Assembly: GCA_965243545.1 (NCBI GenBank) | Contig: OZ251573.1 | Span: forward strand, 2,852,001 to 2,916,000 | From: CATQHW01 sp965243545 | GTDB taxonomy: Bacteria; Spirochaetota; Spirochaetia; SZUA-6; Bin103 | Direction: 5' to 3' | Length of the DNA: 64,000 bases | Shown here: positions 10,116 to 19,144 of the stretch, piece by piece | How positions within the stretch are numbered: the first letter of the stretch is position 1 | How the letters are laid out: each line of letters begins with the position of its first letter | The notes under the pieces: generated by a model | Told to the model about the DNA's origin: nothing | Database searches by the model: none | Seen by the model: the letters and a program-made list of their open reading frames with translations, nothing else | Translations under genes and position numbers: made by a program

Positions 10116-11257
10116 GCTTCCTTGGACCAGAGCTGGCCGAGTCGGTAGCGTTGCAACCAATGGGTCAGCGCGTCCGGCTCCGGGCGCCGCAGGGTCGTCC
10201 GTGCGTCGTTCTTTTCGCAGACGATCACGCTCTCCGGGGTCTCGGTCAACGCATCGACGATAACCTCGGAATGCGTCGTAACGATCAACTGGCAGCGCTC
10301 GGACGCTTCCTGCAGCAGTTGGGCCAGTTCAGGGAGTATGTCGGGATGCAGACCGAGTTCCGGTTCCTCCAGGCAGATAAGCGGCGCCGGTGCGGGGTCG
10401 CAGAGGATCACCAGCAGGCAGAGATAACGGAGCGCTCCGTCGGACAAACGGGAGGCGGGGACGGTCAGGTGACCCTCTTCAAGGAACGCCTGGACGGTCC
10501 CGTACTCGACGTTTACGTGATAGTCGGTCAGTCCCTCGTAGAGTTGCCGCAGCGCATCCAGGAACCGGCTCTTGATCCGCGGATCGCGTCCCAGACGGCT
10601 CAACATCAAGCCCAGGTTCATACCGTCTTCCGATAGATGGCTGTTGGGAAGATCGGCGGGCTGTGGTTGTCGGGCCGGCGTGGACCGGCCGAATGACCAT
10701 TCGGCGTAGCAGAGAATCCGTCGCAGCGCTTTTCCCAGGTAGGTCAGCTCGGGATAATGATCCGGATCCCGGCGTTGCGCCAGGATCGACTGGTTGACTT
10801 CAATGTCTTCGGGAAGCAATTCACGTTGCGCTACGCCTTTGTAGTTCAGCGTGGCTCTACCGTCTCGAAACTCGTAATAAGAGTATGGCCGAGGATGTCC
10901 GGGACATGCTTGGTCGTTGGCGACGACTTCTTCAATCAGTGCGAAACGCTGGCCGCGCTCGGCGAACTCAAGTGAATATCGAAGCGGTTGTTGGCCGTGC
11001 GCGTGTTCGACGACGGCCTCCAGGCGAGCGGACGATGCCGGCGGGGTCCCTCGCCAGAGCCAGTTTCCTGCGCCGCCGGAGCGGATCGGTTCTACGAGGT
11101 CCGCGGGCGCCGCCTGCAGGAGCCGGATTGCTTCGATGACGTTCGACTTGCCGGAGCCGTTGGGGCCAATCAGCACGTTGAGCGGCCCGAGTTCCAGGTC
11201 CTGAGCCTCGGGGCCGAATGAGAGCAAGTTCTGCAGCTTGATTCGACGTATGAGCAT
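10094..11257 (-). CDS. AAA_21 / RecF-like ATP-binding protein (BREX-associated)
   Basis: The product is 387 residues with the SMC/RecF-type ABC ATPase layout. MLIRRIKLQNLLSFG leads into Walker A GPNGSGKSN at about residues 31-39, and a signature-like LSDGALRYL is followed by Walker B CLEEPELGLHP at about 296-306 and the switch segment TTHSE. Such ATPases (the group seen in OLD, AriA and retron effectors) often act with a nuclease in defence. No TOPRIM domain is fused here and none is nearby. It lies between the brxC and pglX genes, and its TGA overlaps the GTG of the duplicated pglX start. The exact role in this locus is unknown. Confidence 0.85.
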   Translation of the reverse strand: MLIRRIKLQNLLSFGPEAQDLELGPLNVLIGPNGSGKSNVIEAIRLLQAAPADLVEPIRSGGAGNWLWRGTPPASSARLEAVVEHAHGQQPLRYSLEFAERGQRFALIEEVVANDQACPGHPRPYSYYEFRDGRATLNYKGVAQRELLPEDIEVNQSILAQRRDPDHYPELTYLGKALRRILCYAEWSFGRSTPARQPQPADLPNSHLSEDGMNLGLMLSRLGRDPRIKSRFLDALRQLYEGLTDYHVNVEYGTVQAFLEEGHLTVPASRLSDGALRYLCLLVILCDPAPAPLICLEEPELGLHPDILPELAQLLQEASERCQLIVTTHSEVIVDALTETPESVIVCEKNDARTTLRRPEPDALTHWLQRYRLGQLWSKEAIGGNRW

Positions 11258-11262
11258 GCGCG

Positions 11263-11667
11263 CTATCCGATGGGACGGTACTCTATCAGGGACGCGCGGC
11301 CAACGACGTCGACGATGCGCGCCAGGCGCTCGCGGCCGTCGTCGCCGGTCGTCGCCTGCCGCCAGGACTCGTTCGGCATCAGCGCCAGTAGATCGACTCC
11401 CGGCACGGGGGCGCCGCGGCTGCGCACCGTAATGGTGGCCCGGGCCGGGGAGGGCACGGTCTCAGCCGCCGGAATCGTGAGGAACAGATCGGAGCCGCCG
11501 ATGAGCCGATACTCGGGGAGCCTCCCGCTCAATGCGCGGGTCTCGCGCAGGATCGTGGGCACGCCGTCGCCGCGCCGCTCCATGAAGTAGCGCCGGTCGC
11601 CGGCCCCGCGCACCGTTCCCACCGGCAGGCGTCCGAGCGCCGACGCAAGCGCTTCGTTGCGCCGGCG
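11263..11667 (-). pseudogene. C-terminal remnant of an AlbA_2/Schlafen-type ATP-binding protein
   Basis: The reading frame begins directly after the brxC stop with no upstream coding for the N-terminal domains. Readable segments are RNEALASALGRLPVG, YFMERRGDGVPTILRET and LPEYRLIGGSDLFLTIP. From memory these recur at the C-terminus of divergent AAA-4/AlbA_2 proteins, followed by a short Ig-like tail. The catalytic and AlbA_2 portions are absent, so a recombination breakpoint lies at about 11665. An internal GTG at 11622 would allow a 119-residue product, but I regard it as a fragment. Confidence 0.65.
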
Positions 11668-14600
11668 TCAGCCGATGGACACCGGGCCGTGCTCTACCTG
11701 GTCGAGCAGGCGCCGTTCGGTGGTCCGGATCCAGGCGCGGACCTCTTCCGGGGTGCGCAGGGTGGCGCCGGTGAGTTGCACGTGGCGGATCTTAGGTTCG
11801 ACCAGGCGGTCGGCCTCCGCGCGCGCCTCCGCGAACAGTTGCGGGAGGGCCGCGGTGCACGTGCGCCAGTCACTCAGGGAGATACGGTCGAGCGACTCCA
11901 GCACTTCCTGCTCGGTGCCGGTCGCGCCGGCCGATACCCGCTCGATGCGCAGGCGGGCGAGAATTTCGCCGCGCCGGGTCTGATCGATCTGCCGCCAGCT
12001 TGCGGCTTGCTCCAGGCGCCGCCACTCCGCGTCGTAGGTGTGGTCGTAGCGCCCCTGCGCCTGCGTCAACGCGCCCCGTAGCGCATCGGTGAGGCCCGCG
12101 GCGAGCGGCGGCGCCGGGTCGGTCGCGTCCAGCAGCCGCCGCTGCTCGACGATGGCGTCGATCTGAGGCTGCGCTTCGCGCGCCGCGTCGAGCCCGGCCG
12201 CGTGGCCCGCCAGCGCCTGCAGCCGCCGGAACGCCGGCAGGCGCGCGGCGGCCACCTGCCCCGCCTCGGTCCAGGCGGCCAGGTTCGCGGCCAGCTCGTC
12301 GTGCCGGTCGAGCAGGGCCAGGAGCTGCTCGTTGCCGGCGCGGGACTGCAACTCCGTCACGTGGCCGGTTTCGGGCGGGGCGGGTAGCGGCGCGTCGCCT
12401 CCCGCACTGCCGGCCAGCTCCAGCAGCCGGTCCAGAAAGCGGCCCGCCGCCGCCACTTCCTCGGTCGGCTTGCACTCCACGCCCGCGCTCCGGAACAGCG
12501 TGCGCGCCTGCAGGCGGCGGCGGGTGTCGACGGTCGCGCTCTCCACTCGGAAGTCGGCGCCGGAAACCTTGGCCTGATCGAGGCCGCGCGGCGGCAGCGT
12601 CACGCCGTTAGCGGTCGCGCGCAGACGCCCGCTCCCGAACAGGCTGATCAGCGCCCCGTCGATCGCGTCGCGCGGCCAGCCGAACGGCGGCGCCGAGAAG
12701 TGGTTGCGCACCTCCCGGCCGCGCTTGCCGGAACCGACCCAGGCGAGCACCGCCGCGCACACCGGATGCTCCTCGGTCTTGCCGGCGTACTCGACCGCCT
12801 CCAGCGGATGTTCCGCGCCGTCCCGGGCGCGCCGGATCACCTCCGGCCAACGGGCGTGGTCGGCATCGTGGAACTGGAAAAACATCCGGTGCAGCGCGGC
12901 GTCGGCGGCGGCCCGCACCTTGGCGGCCACGCTCGCCTCCGGCCGCTCGTTGCCGCCGCCCTGCCACACCTTGGCGCCGACGGCGATGGCGGCGGCCGCC
13001 GCCCGCAGGTTGTTCTCCGCCTCGGCCAGCCGCGTCTCCATGCCCTGGCGCGCCTCGATACCTTCCGGCGCGGTGGGGACGCCCTTGTAGGCGAGCGTCT
13101 CCTGCGCGGCCCCGCGCGCGGCGATCAGCCGCGCCAGCGCGTCGGCGCGGGTCCTGGGCAGGAACAGGTGGATTACCGGGTCGTCCGCGCCCGCGGCGCG
13201 CGCCGCGGCGAGCACGGCGCGCTCCTCGACGGCCCAGCCGTCGCGAATCCACACCGGGACCTCGGCGCCGGCCGGCGGCGCGTCGGAACCGAAGTGCAGC
13301 GCCAGCTTGCGCGGTTCCTTGCACGCTCCGTGCGTGACCCGCGGCCGCCCGATCGCCTCCTGCGCCGCCGCGCCGAACAGCTCGGAGCGAGCGCTGCTCA
13401 TGGCGGCCGGGTCGTTGGCAAGCCGGCGCTGGCGGGTGCGGAACTCCGCTTCCCACTCGCTGCTCTCGCGGGTCTGCAGGCCGTACTCCCGGTCGAGCTT
13501 GAGCAGCGTGCCCGCCGTAACCAGCTCATCCAGCAGCGCCGGCAGCCGGGCGCGCAGCGCCGCGCCGTCGGTCACAAGGTCGCGCACCAGCAGGTCGGCC
13601 AGCGTCTCCGCGTCCGCGCGCACGCCGGCATCGGCCCCGGCGTCGCGCGGCAGCTTGCGGATCAGATACACCAGCGCGCACGACCGCGACTTGAGGACGC
13701 CGCCGGCGCTGCCGTCCGCCTTCTGCTTGGCGATGGTCTCGTGCAACTCGCGCAGCAGCACGCCAGACTGCAGCAGACTGTCCGCCTGGGCGTCGTACAG
13801 GAAGTCGGCCGGCACCACGCTGCCGAGCGGGGCGTCGGCGGTGTGGCGGATGGCGTCGTAGACGATGCGCAGTTGCGTGCGGAGCTGCCCGGCCATGCCG
13901 GCGCGGTCGACCGCGCGCAGGGTGTGCTCCCAGAAGCGGCGGCGGACCGGCAGCAGCGGATAGTCGTCGACCAGGACCGCCTTGTCCCCGGCGCGCGGGC
14001 CGATGGCCGTGCCGGTCAGGTGGCGGGCGATCTCGCCGGCGTTCACATCCAGAGTCGCGCGCACCGCGGCGGCGCGGTCCGGGCGCTTGGCCAGCACGAC
14101 GCGCCGGATCACCGTTTCGACGTCGGCGTCGGACAGCTCCACGTTGACCGCGAAGCGGCCCTGCAGGCGGTGCAGCGCCGCGGTGCCGGACAGCGCGGTC
14201 TGACCGGTGCCGACGAAGATCAGGCGGTCGCCGAATCGCTTGCTGCACGCCTCGACCACTTCCTGCACCACGTAGGAGCGGCCCGTGTCCTCGCCGACGT
14301 ACTGCTGCACCTCGTCGAGGATGACGGCGGTCGCCGGCAGCGCGCCGCCGGGCGCCAGCGTCTCCTGCAGCGCGTCGACGAACTGGTCGGTGGTGATGTC
14401 TTCGGGCCGGGGGAACTGTTCGCGTAGCGCCGCGCGGACGCCGCGTTCGTCGCCCGCGAGGCCGGCGTCGGCGGCGAGCAGCGCGCGGGCGATCACCGGG
14501 CTCACGTACAGGTCGCGCAACTCGCGCCGAAACTCCCGCCCCGCCGCCTGCACCGCGCTCCGCACCCGGTCGTACGTGCCGTTCTTGCGCAGCCAGAGGC

Positions 14601-15144
14601 AGAACTGCGCCAGCGGGTAGCTCTCGGGCAGGTCCGCGGACTTGAAGACGACGCCGAGCAGCGCCAGCCGCACGCTCCCGCCGGGGCCGGCGCCCAGGGT
14701 TCCGGCGGCGGCGTGCAGTCCGCCGCCGCGGCGGCCCAGGGTGGAGACCTCGGCGAACAAGGCCCGCAGGTCGTCCGGCAGCCGCGCTACGCCGCGCGCG
14801 GCGGCGCCGTCCGGGAACTTGAAGTCCGTCCACAGGAAGCGCAGCATCTTTGCCAGATGCGACTTGCCGCTGCCGAAGAAGCCGCTGATCCACGCCGCCG
14901 GCTGCTCCGGCTGCCCCTGGTGCGCGAGGTAGGATTCCAGGATTCGCACCAGGCCGCGGTGATACTGGCCCTCGCACACGAAGTGGTCCAACTCGAACCG
15001 CAGCGTGCGGCGCTCGTTCTCGGTCGCGGCGTCTGTCATGGCGGCGACGCCGTTGTTCAGCAAGGAGATCGCGTCCGGGTCGCGCCGGTAGACGTCCCGG
15101 TTTTTCAGGTGCGTAGTGCTCGTATTGCTCGTAGTAGTGCTCAC
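11668..15144 (-). CDS. brxC: BREX P-loop ATPase BrxC
   Basis: The product is 1158 residues, the usual size for BrxC/PglY. Walker A is GFFGSGKS at residues 88-95 and Walker B AVILDEV at about 273-279. The stretch with QEVVEACSKRFG, FVGTGQTALSG, LQGRF and DYPLLPVRRRFWE is characteristic of BrxC. This large ATPase is a core BREX component needed for defence, and in type I systems also for methylation. It starts at a GTG (15144) overlapping the brxB stop as GTGA. The 3' end is followed at once by a foreign gene remnant, but the C-terminus itself looks intact. Confidence 0.92.
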   Translation of the reverse strand: MSTTTSNTSTTHLKNRDVYRRDPDAISLLNNGVAAMTDAATENERRTLRFELDHFVCEGQYHRGLVRILESYLAHQGQPEQPAAWISGFFGSGKSHLAKMLRFLWTDFKFPDGAAARGVARLPDDLRALFAEVSTLGRRGGGLHAAAGTLGAGPGGSVRLALLGVVFKSADLPESYPLAQFCLWLRKNGTYDRVRSAVQAAGREFRRELRDLYVSPVIARALLAADAGLAGDERGVRAALREQFPRPEDITTDQFVDALQETLAPGGALPATAVILDEVQQYVGEDTGRSYVVQEVVEACSKRFGDRLIFVGTGQTALSGTAALHRLQGRFAVNVELSDADVETVIRRVVLAKRPDRAAAVRATLDVNAGEIARHLTGTAIGPRAGDKAVLVDDYPLLPVRRRFWEHTLRAVDRAGMAGQLRTQLRIVYDAIRHTADAPLGSVVPADFLYDAQADSLLQSGVLLRELHETIAKQKADGSAGGVLKSRSCALVYLIRKLPRDAGADAGVRADAETLADLLVRDLVTDGAALRARLPALLDELVTAGTLLKLDREYGLQTRESSEWEAEFRTRQRRLANDPAAMSSARSELFGAAAQEAIGRPRVTHGACKEPRKLALHFGSDAPPAGAEVPVWIRDGWAVEERAVLAAARAAGADDPVIHLFLPRTRADALARLIAARGAAQETLAYKGVPTAPEGIEARQGMETRLAEAENNLRAAAAAIAVGAKVWQGGGNERPEASVAAKVRAAADAALHRMFFQFHDADHARWPEVIRRARDGAEHPLEAVEYAGKTEEHPVCAAVLAWVGSGKRGREVRNHFSAPPFGWPRDAIDGALISLFGSGRLRATANGVTLPPRGLDQAKVSGADFRVESATVDTRRRLQARTLFRSAGVECKPTEEVAAAGRFLDRLLELAGSAGGDAPLPAPPETGHVTELQSRAGNEQLLALLDRHDELAANLAAWTEAGQVAAARLPAFRRLQALAGHAAGLDAAREAQPQIDAIVEQRRLLDATDPAPPLAAGLTDALRGALTQAQGRYDHTYDAEWRRLEQAASWRQIDQTRRGEILARLRIERVSAGATGTEQEVLESLDRISLSDWRTCTAALPQLFAEARAEADRLVEPKIRHVQLTGATLRTPEEVRAWIRTTERRLLDQVEHGPVSIG

Positions 15145-15695
15145 TGTTCGTCCTGCGCGGTGATCGGCACGGCCAGGTAGTTCCAGCCGTCGCGGGCGTC
15201 CAGCAGCCGGTATTGGCTCTCCTCGTGCTCGCCCGGAAAGAACACGGCGATGCGGCCCCGGACGTCCGGCTCCACCGCCCGCAGCAGCGCGGACAGGCGG
15301 AGGAACCCGAACAGTGACGCCACGCCGAACACGCCGGTCACCGAGTCCGCGCCGGCTTCCGGCCGCTGCAGCACCGCGCGCACGCGCCCGGCCGCGTACT
15401 CCGCAAAGTCATCTTCAAGTTTGAGGTCGAGGTCTTCAGGCGCTTCAAAATAGCTTTCGCGGTAATCGATGCCGGCCATCCACTCCGCGAACGCCGCGGT
15501 CAGATCGCACTCCAGCCAGCCGTGCCCCGCTTCGGTGGTGGCCAGATCGAACAGGCCCTTGCGCGCCCGCAGCCGCCGTTCGTCGCTCTTGTCGTAGACC
15601 ACGAAGATCGCGCGCTCGGCGCCGGCCAGGTCCTGCGCCCACGGCAGCGCGATAAAGCGACCGTAGCGCTCAGCCAGCTTGTCGATACGTCCCAT
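15141..15695 (-). CDS. brxB: BREX protein BrxB (DUF1788)
   Basis: The product is 184 residues. It matches DUF1788 in size and pattern: RIDKLAERYGRF at the start, IFVVYDKSD in the middle, GVFGVASLFGFLRLS, and FFPGEHEESQYRLLDARDGW near the end. The ATG at 15695 was chosen over 15734 because conserved sequence begins there. It overlaps the upstream gene by 26 bases, and its stop overlaps the brxC GTG. BrxB is a small core BREX protein of unclear biochemical function. Confidence 0.9.
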   Translation of the reverse strand: MGRIDKLAERYGRFIALPWAQDLAGAERAIFVVYDKSDERRLRARKGLFDLATTEAGHGWLECDLTAAFAEWMAGIDYRESYFEAPEDLDLKLEDDFAEYAAGRVRAVLQRPEAGADSVTGVFGVASLFGFLRLSALLRAVEPDVRGRIAVFFPGEHEESQYRLLDARDGWNYLAVPITAQDEQ

Positions 15696-16500
15696 GGCCA
15701 AGTTTCCCGCCGGCGTCCGCGAACATGGCGCCAAACGACACGTCGATCATCGGCCCGGACTGCTTGAGGTCGAGCAGCCCCAGGCGGTGCGCGGCCGTCG
15801 CCGGCGCCGCCAGCTCGCCGGGTCCGGCGTCGAGGACGGCGCACCACGGGGTCTCGAACAAGAGCGCGCCGCGCCGGCCGGCGGCGTAGCCGAGCAGCAG
15901 CGCGTACGCCGCGGCGGCGGGCGTTGCCGGCACGCGCTGCCTGATTTTGCTGCCGCGCCCGCGCAGATGCCCGGACTGGGTCCAGGAGGAGAGGGCGTAG
16001 CGCGCGACCTGGTCCGTGGTGCGCGGGTTGAGCCGGTCGCCAGTGGCAGCGGACACCGCGGCGGTCACCGCCTGCCGGGAGAGCCGCTCACCGCAGGGGC
16101 AGCCGAGCACCGCGCCGGCGGTCGCGCGCAGCAGGGGGTCGCGCGCCAAGGCCAGCAGCAGCGCCAGCCGAGGCCGGCTCGACTCGTGGTGCTCCCACAG
16201 GCCGCGCATGACCCGAAACAGCGGCAGCCGGCAGTCGAGGCCGTAGAGCTCGGTCAGCCGCTGCAGCGCCGCCCGGCGGGTGGCCGCGGTGCGCTTGCCC
16301 AGGCAGTTGTCGTGGATGATCAAGTGAGCGTAGTCGTCACGCGACGCGGCGGCGGGCGCGTCTTCAAGGAGGATCGCGAGCTCCCGGAGCATGATGGTGC
16401 GGCTGGTGTGCGTCCCGCGCGCGCCGCCACGGAATCCCCAACGCTCCGCCTGCGCGGCCGGCAGACCGGCGATGCAGCTCTCAAAGGACGCAAAGGTCAT
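15670..16500 (-). CDS. BrxA-position protein, probable first gene of the BREX operon
   Basis: The product is 276 residues. It occupies the brxA slot directly upstream of brxB. Readable blocks are IHDNCLGKRT, LYGLDCRLPLFRVMRGLW, and a segment around residues 160-190 that looks like a DNA-binding winged helix. BrxA (DUF1819) is a small winged-helix DNA-binding protein, but I cannot align this longer product to it with confidence. It could be a BrxA variant or another BREX-specific small protein. It starts the operon after a 71-bp gap that follows the carbamoyltransferase stop and must hold the operon promoter. Confidence 0.55.
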   Translation of the reverse strand: MTFASFESCIAGLPAAQAERWGFRGGARGTHTSRTIMLRELAILLEDAPAAASRDDYAHLIIHDNCLGKRTAATRRAALQRLTELYGLDCRLPLFRVMRGLWEHHESSRPRLALLLALARDPLLRATAGAVLGCPCGERLSRQAVTAAVSAATGDRLNPRTTDQVARYALSSWTQSGHLRGRGSKIRQRVPATPAAAAYALLLGYAAGRRGALLFETPWCAVLDAGPGELAAPATAAHRLGLLDLKQSGPMIDVSFGAMFADAGGKLGHGTYRQAG

Positions 16501-16571
16501 TGCGTTGCGGGCGCCAGCGTATCACAACGCGCGACTGAGCGGCCGACCTGCGTTGCGTTGCGTTGCGGGCG
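16501..16571. promoter_or_regulatory. Spacer with GCGTTGCGGGCG repeats upstream of the BREX operon
   Basis: This 71-bp gap lies between two collinear genes. It contains two copies of gcgttgcgggcg followed by cag (around 16502 and 16560), the second preceded by extra gcgtt units. On the minus strand a TGTGATACG-like extended -10 sits about 17 bases before the first gene. A repeat-based operator is possible but unproven. Confidence 0.35.
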
Positions 16572-18422
16572 TCAGTCGGGGGCGAATGCTGCGGTGGCCG
16601 CGCGGAGCCGCGCCGGGTCCTGTTCCTCGCGGCGCAGGAAGCAGTCGCCGATGGCCAGGCAGTCGATGCGGGTACCCATGAAGCAGCGCACGGCGTCGGC
16701 CGGCGTGCAGACGATCGGCTCGCCGCGCACGTTGAAACTGGTGTTCACCAGCACCGCGCAACCGGTCTTGGCCTTGAACGCGGTGAGCAGCGCGTGGAAG
16801 CGCGGGTTCGTTGCCGCGCGCACGGTCTGCACGCGGGCGGAACCGTCCACGTGCGTCACCGCGGGAATCTCCGACCGCGGCGCGCGCAGGCGGTCCAGGC
16901 CGGTCAGCGACCGCTCGGCTTGGCTCAGGCGGACGCGCCGCCGCGGGTGCGCGCCGGCGACCAGCAGCATGTAGGGGCTGTCGCGGTCGAGGTCGAACCA
17001 GTCCGCCAGGTCCTCGCGCAGCACGCTCGGCGCGAACGGGCGGAACGACTCCCGCCCCTTGACCTTGAGGTTGAGCGTCCGCTGCATGGCTGGCGAGCGC
17101 GGATCCGCCAGGATCGAACGGTTGCCCAGGGCGCGCGGCCCGAACTCCATCCGGCCCTGGAACCAGCCCACCACTAGGCCGGCGGCCAGCGCCGCGGCCG
17201 CGGCGTCGATCAACTCCGCTTCTTCCAGCGTCTCGAAGCGCGCGCCGGCCGCGGCCAGCGCGCGGGCGACCGCGGCCGGCCCGTACGCCGGGCCGAGGAA
17301 GGCGCCGCGCATCGCGTCGCCGGGCGGCCGCGGCGGCGCGGCGCGCGGCGCGCCGCACAGGCGGTGCGCGGCCAGCAGCGCCGCCCCCAGCGCGCCGCCG
17401 GCGTCACCGGCGGCCGGCTGAATCCACATGCCGTCGAAGCGGCCGTCGCGCAGCACCTTGCCGTTGGCTACGCAGTTGAGCGCCACGCCGCCGGCCAGAC
17501 ACAGGTTGGCAATGCCGGTTTCGGCGCGCAACGAGCGGGTCAGGCGCAGCACCGCCTCCTCCGCCACTGCCTGCACCGACGCCGCCAGGTCCGCATGCCG
17601 GCGGGTGAGCGGCTCGTCCGGCGCCCGCGCCGGGCCGCCGAACAGGGCGTCGAAGCGGTCGTTGGTCATGGTCAGCCCGGTGCAGTAGTCGAAGTGGTCG
17701 AGCGCCAGGCGGAACGTGCCGTCCGGCTTGAGGTCGATCAGGTGATCGAGTATGACGCGCGCGTACTTCGGTTCACCGTAGGGTGCCAGTCCCATCACCT
17801 TGTACTCGCCGGAGTTGACGGTGAAGCCGGTATAGAAGGTAAACGCCGAGTAGAGCAGACCGAGCGAGTGCGGAAAGTGGAGCTCGCGCAGCAGGTCCAG
17901 GTCGTTGCCGCGGCCGACCGCCGCCGAGGTGGTGGCCCACTCGCCCACGCCGTCCATGGTGAGCACCACCGCTTCGCGGAACGGCGAGGGGTAGAACGCG
18001 CTCGCCGCGTGCGACTGGTGGTGCTCGGCGAACAGGAGCCGGCGGTCCCAGTCCCGTTTCGGGATGGCCGGCGCGTGCGCCGCCAGCTTGCGGCGCAGCA
18101 GACCCTTCTGAAACAGCTTTTCCCGAATCCACACCGGAACCGCCGCCGCAAAGGAGCGGTAGCCGCGCGGCGCGAACGCCACGGCGGTCTCCAGCAGCCG
18201 TTCGAACTTCAGGAACGGCTTGTCGTAAAACACGATCCGATCGACCGCGTCGAGACCGATGCCGGCCTCGGCCAGGCAATAGTCGACGGCGTGGCGCGGA
18301 TAGCTCGCGTCGTGCTTGCGGCGGGTGAAGCGTTCCTCCTGCGCCGCGGCGACGATGCGTCCGCCGTCGACCAGAGCGGCGGCGGCGTCGTGATAGAAGG
18401 CCGCCAGTCCGAGGATGCGCAT
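16572..18422 (-). CDS. NodU/CmcH-type carbamoyltransferase
   Basis: The product is 616 residues, full length for the family that transfers a carbamoyl group from carbamoyl phosphate to sugars or natural products. The N-terminal Kae1-like domain shows LGLAAFYHDAAAALV, QEERFTRRKHD and the metal-binding HHQSHAASAF. GRMEFGPRALGNRS, ESFRPFAPSVL and NTSFNVRGEP belong to the C-terminal carbamoyltransferase domain. It lies 21 bases after a DUF5989 gene and an SxtJ-like gene, a known three-gene arrangement. In this island it probably decorates a surface glycan. Confidence 0.92.
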   Translation of the reverse strand: MRILGLAAFYHDAAAALVDGGRIVAAAQEERFTRRKHDASYPRHAVDYCLAEAGIGLDAVDRIVFYDKPFLKFERLLETAVAFAPRGYRSFAAAVPVWIREKLFQKGLLRRKLAAHAPAIPKRDWDRRLLFAEHHQSHAASAFYPSPFREAVVLTMDGVGEWATTSAAVGRGNDLDLLRELHFPHSLGLLYSAFTFYTGFTVNSGEYKVMGLAPYGEPKYARVILDHLIDLKPDGTFRLALDHFDYCTGLTMTNDRFDALFGGPARAPDEPLTRRHADLAASVQAVAEEAVLRLTRSLRAETGIANLCLAGGVALNCVANGKVLRDGRFDGMWIQPAAGDAGGALGAALLAAHRLCGAPRAAPPRPPGDAMRGAFLGPAYGPAAVARALAAAGARFETLEEAELIDAAAAALAAGLVVGWFQGRMEFGPRALGNRSILADPRSPAMQRTLNLKVKGRESFRPFAPSVLREDLADWFDLDRDSPYMLLVAGAHPRRRVRLSQAERSLTGLDRLRAPRSEIPAVTHVDGSARVQTVRAATNPRFHALLTAFKAKTGCAVLVNTSFNVRGEPIVCTPADAVRCFMGTRIDCLAIGDCFLRREEQDPARLRAATAAFAPD

Positions 18423-18443
18423 GAGCAGGCGCTACCGTTCAGA

Positions 18444-18593
18444 TCAGAACAGGGTGTAGATCATCGGCGCCACCGCGCTGCTCTGGCCGAGCACGATCAG
18501 GCCGCCCAACAGCAGCAGCGTGACGATGGCCGGCAGCAGCCAGTACTTCTTGCGCACCCGCAGGAAGCGCCAGAACTCACCCGCGAAGGCCAC
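18444..18593 (-). CDS. DUF5989-like small membrane protein
   Basis: The product is 49 residues from a GTG at 18593 that shares its first G with the TAG stop of the SxtJ-like gene. It has an N-terminal FAGEFWRFLRVRKKYWLLP motif, then one hydrophobic helix. This matches the small proteins found between SxtJ and carbamoyltransferase genes. The role is unknown, perhaps membrane tethering of the carbamoyltransferase step. Confidence 0.85.
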   Translation of the reverse strand: MAFAGEFWRFLRVRKKYWLLPAIVTLLLLGGLIVLGQSSAVAPMIYTLF

Positions 18594-19006
18594 TAGAACT
18601 GGTCCCGCATCGTGGCGGGTTCCGGTCCCGGCGGGTCGCGTGGAATCCAGTAACTCTTCGCGCGCGGGTCGCGCCGCAGCCGCAACGGATCGCGGCCGAG
18701 CGCGCGGATGACCAGCCCGGTCGGCGTTACCACCCCGTAATAGAGCAGCGCCAGAATGATCTGACTGACGATCCGGTGCAGCAGCCGTCCGATTCGGAAC
18801 CAGACGCGGTTGACCGGCGCCAGCCATCCCGGCCGAAGCAGCGCCGCCGTCAGGATCACGCCGGCCGCGGCCAGCGCCCACCACCGCGGCGCGCCGCCGC
18901 GCAGCAGCGGAATCAGCGCGAGCACCGTAAACGCCGCCGTGAACACCACGCCGAAGCTCCGGTCGGAACCGATACCCGGCAACGGTTCGGAGGCGACCGT
19001 CCACAC
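18593..19006 (-). CDS. SxtJ-family membrane protein
   Basis: The product is 137 residues with three or four hydrophobic segments and a conserved-looking tail (GRDPLRLRRDP, SYWIPRDPP). It starts at a GTG (19006), the only good start before an upstream in-frame stop. It is the first gene of the SxtJ-DUF5989-carbamoyltransferase cassette and is transcribed away from the oxidoreductase fusion. SxtJ is named from saxitoxin clusters, but its homologues are mostly in glycan loci. Biochemical function is unknown. Confidence 0.8.
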   Translation of the reverse strand: MWTVASEPLPGIGSDRSFGVVFTAAFTVLALIPLLRGGAPRWWALAAAGVILTAALLRPGWLAPVNRVWFRIGRLLHRIVSQIILALLYYGVVTPTGLVIRALGRDPLRLRRDPRAKSYWIPRDPPGPEPATMRDQF

Positions 19007-19126
19007 GCCGCCCAGGCGGATGTCGACTCACGGGCCATCGACCAATCTTAGGGAGATGCGCCGCGCGCGTCCACCAGGCAGCAGCCGCCGGCGGCGGCGA
19101 GGTCACATGCCCCACACGTATCACGG

Positions 19127-19132
19127 TACTAT
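19127..19132 (+). promoter_or_regulatory. -10 box TACTAT, 12 bases before start
   Basis: It lies in the 138-bp divergent gap (19007-19144) between the SxtJ-like gene and the Gfo/Idh-SDR fusion. The close spacing to the ATG at 19145 suggests a very short or absent leader. Confidence 0.45.
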
Positions 19133-19144
19133 TTGCGGAGCGTC

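Noticed and set aside
12700..14427. 575-codon plus-strand open frame opposite brxC
   Set aside because: It is antisense to a clearly recognisable gene. Its residues are Arg/Gly/Ala/Pro-rich with no motif, as expected in high-GC DNA.
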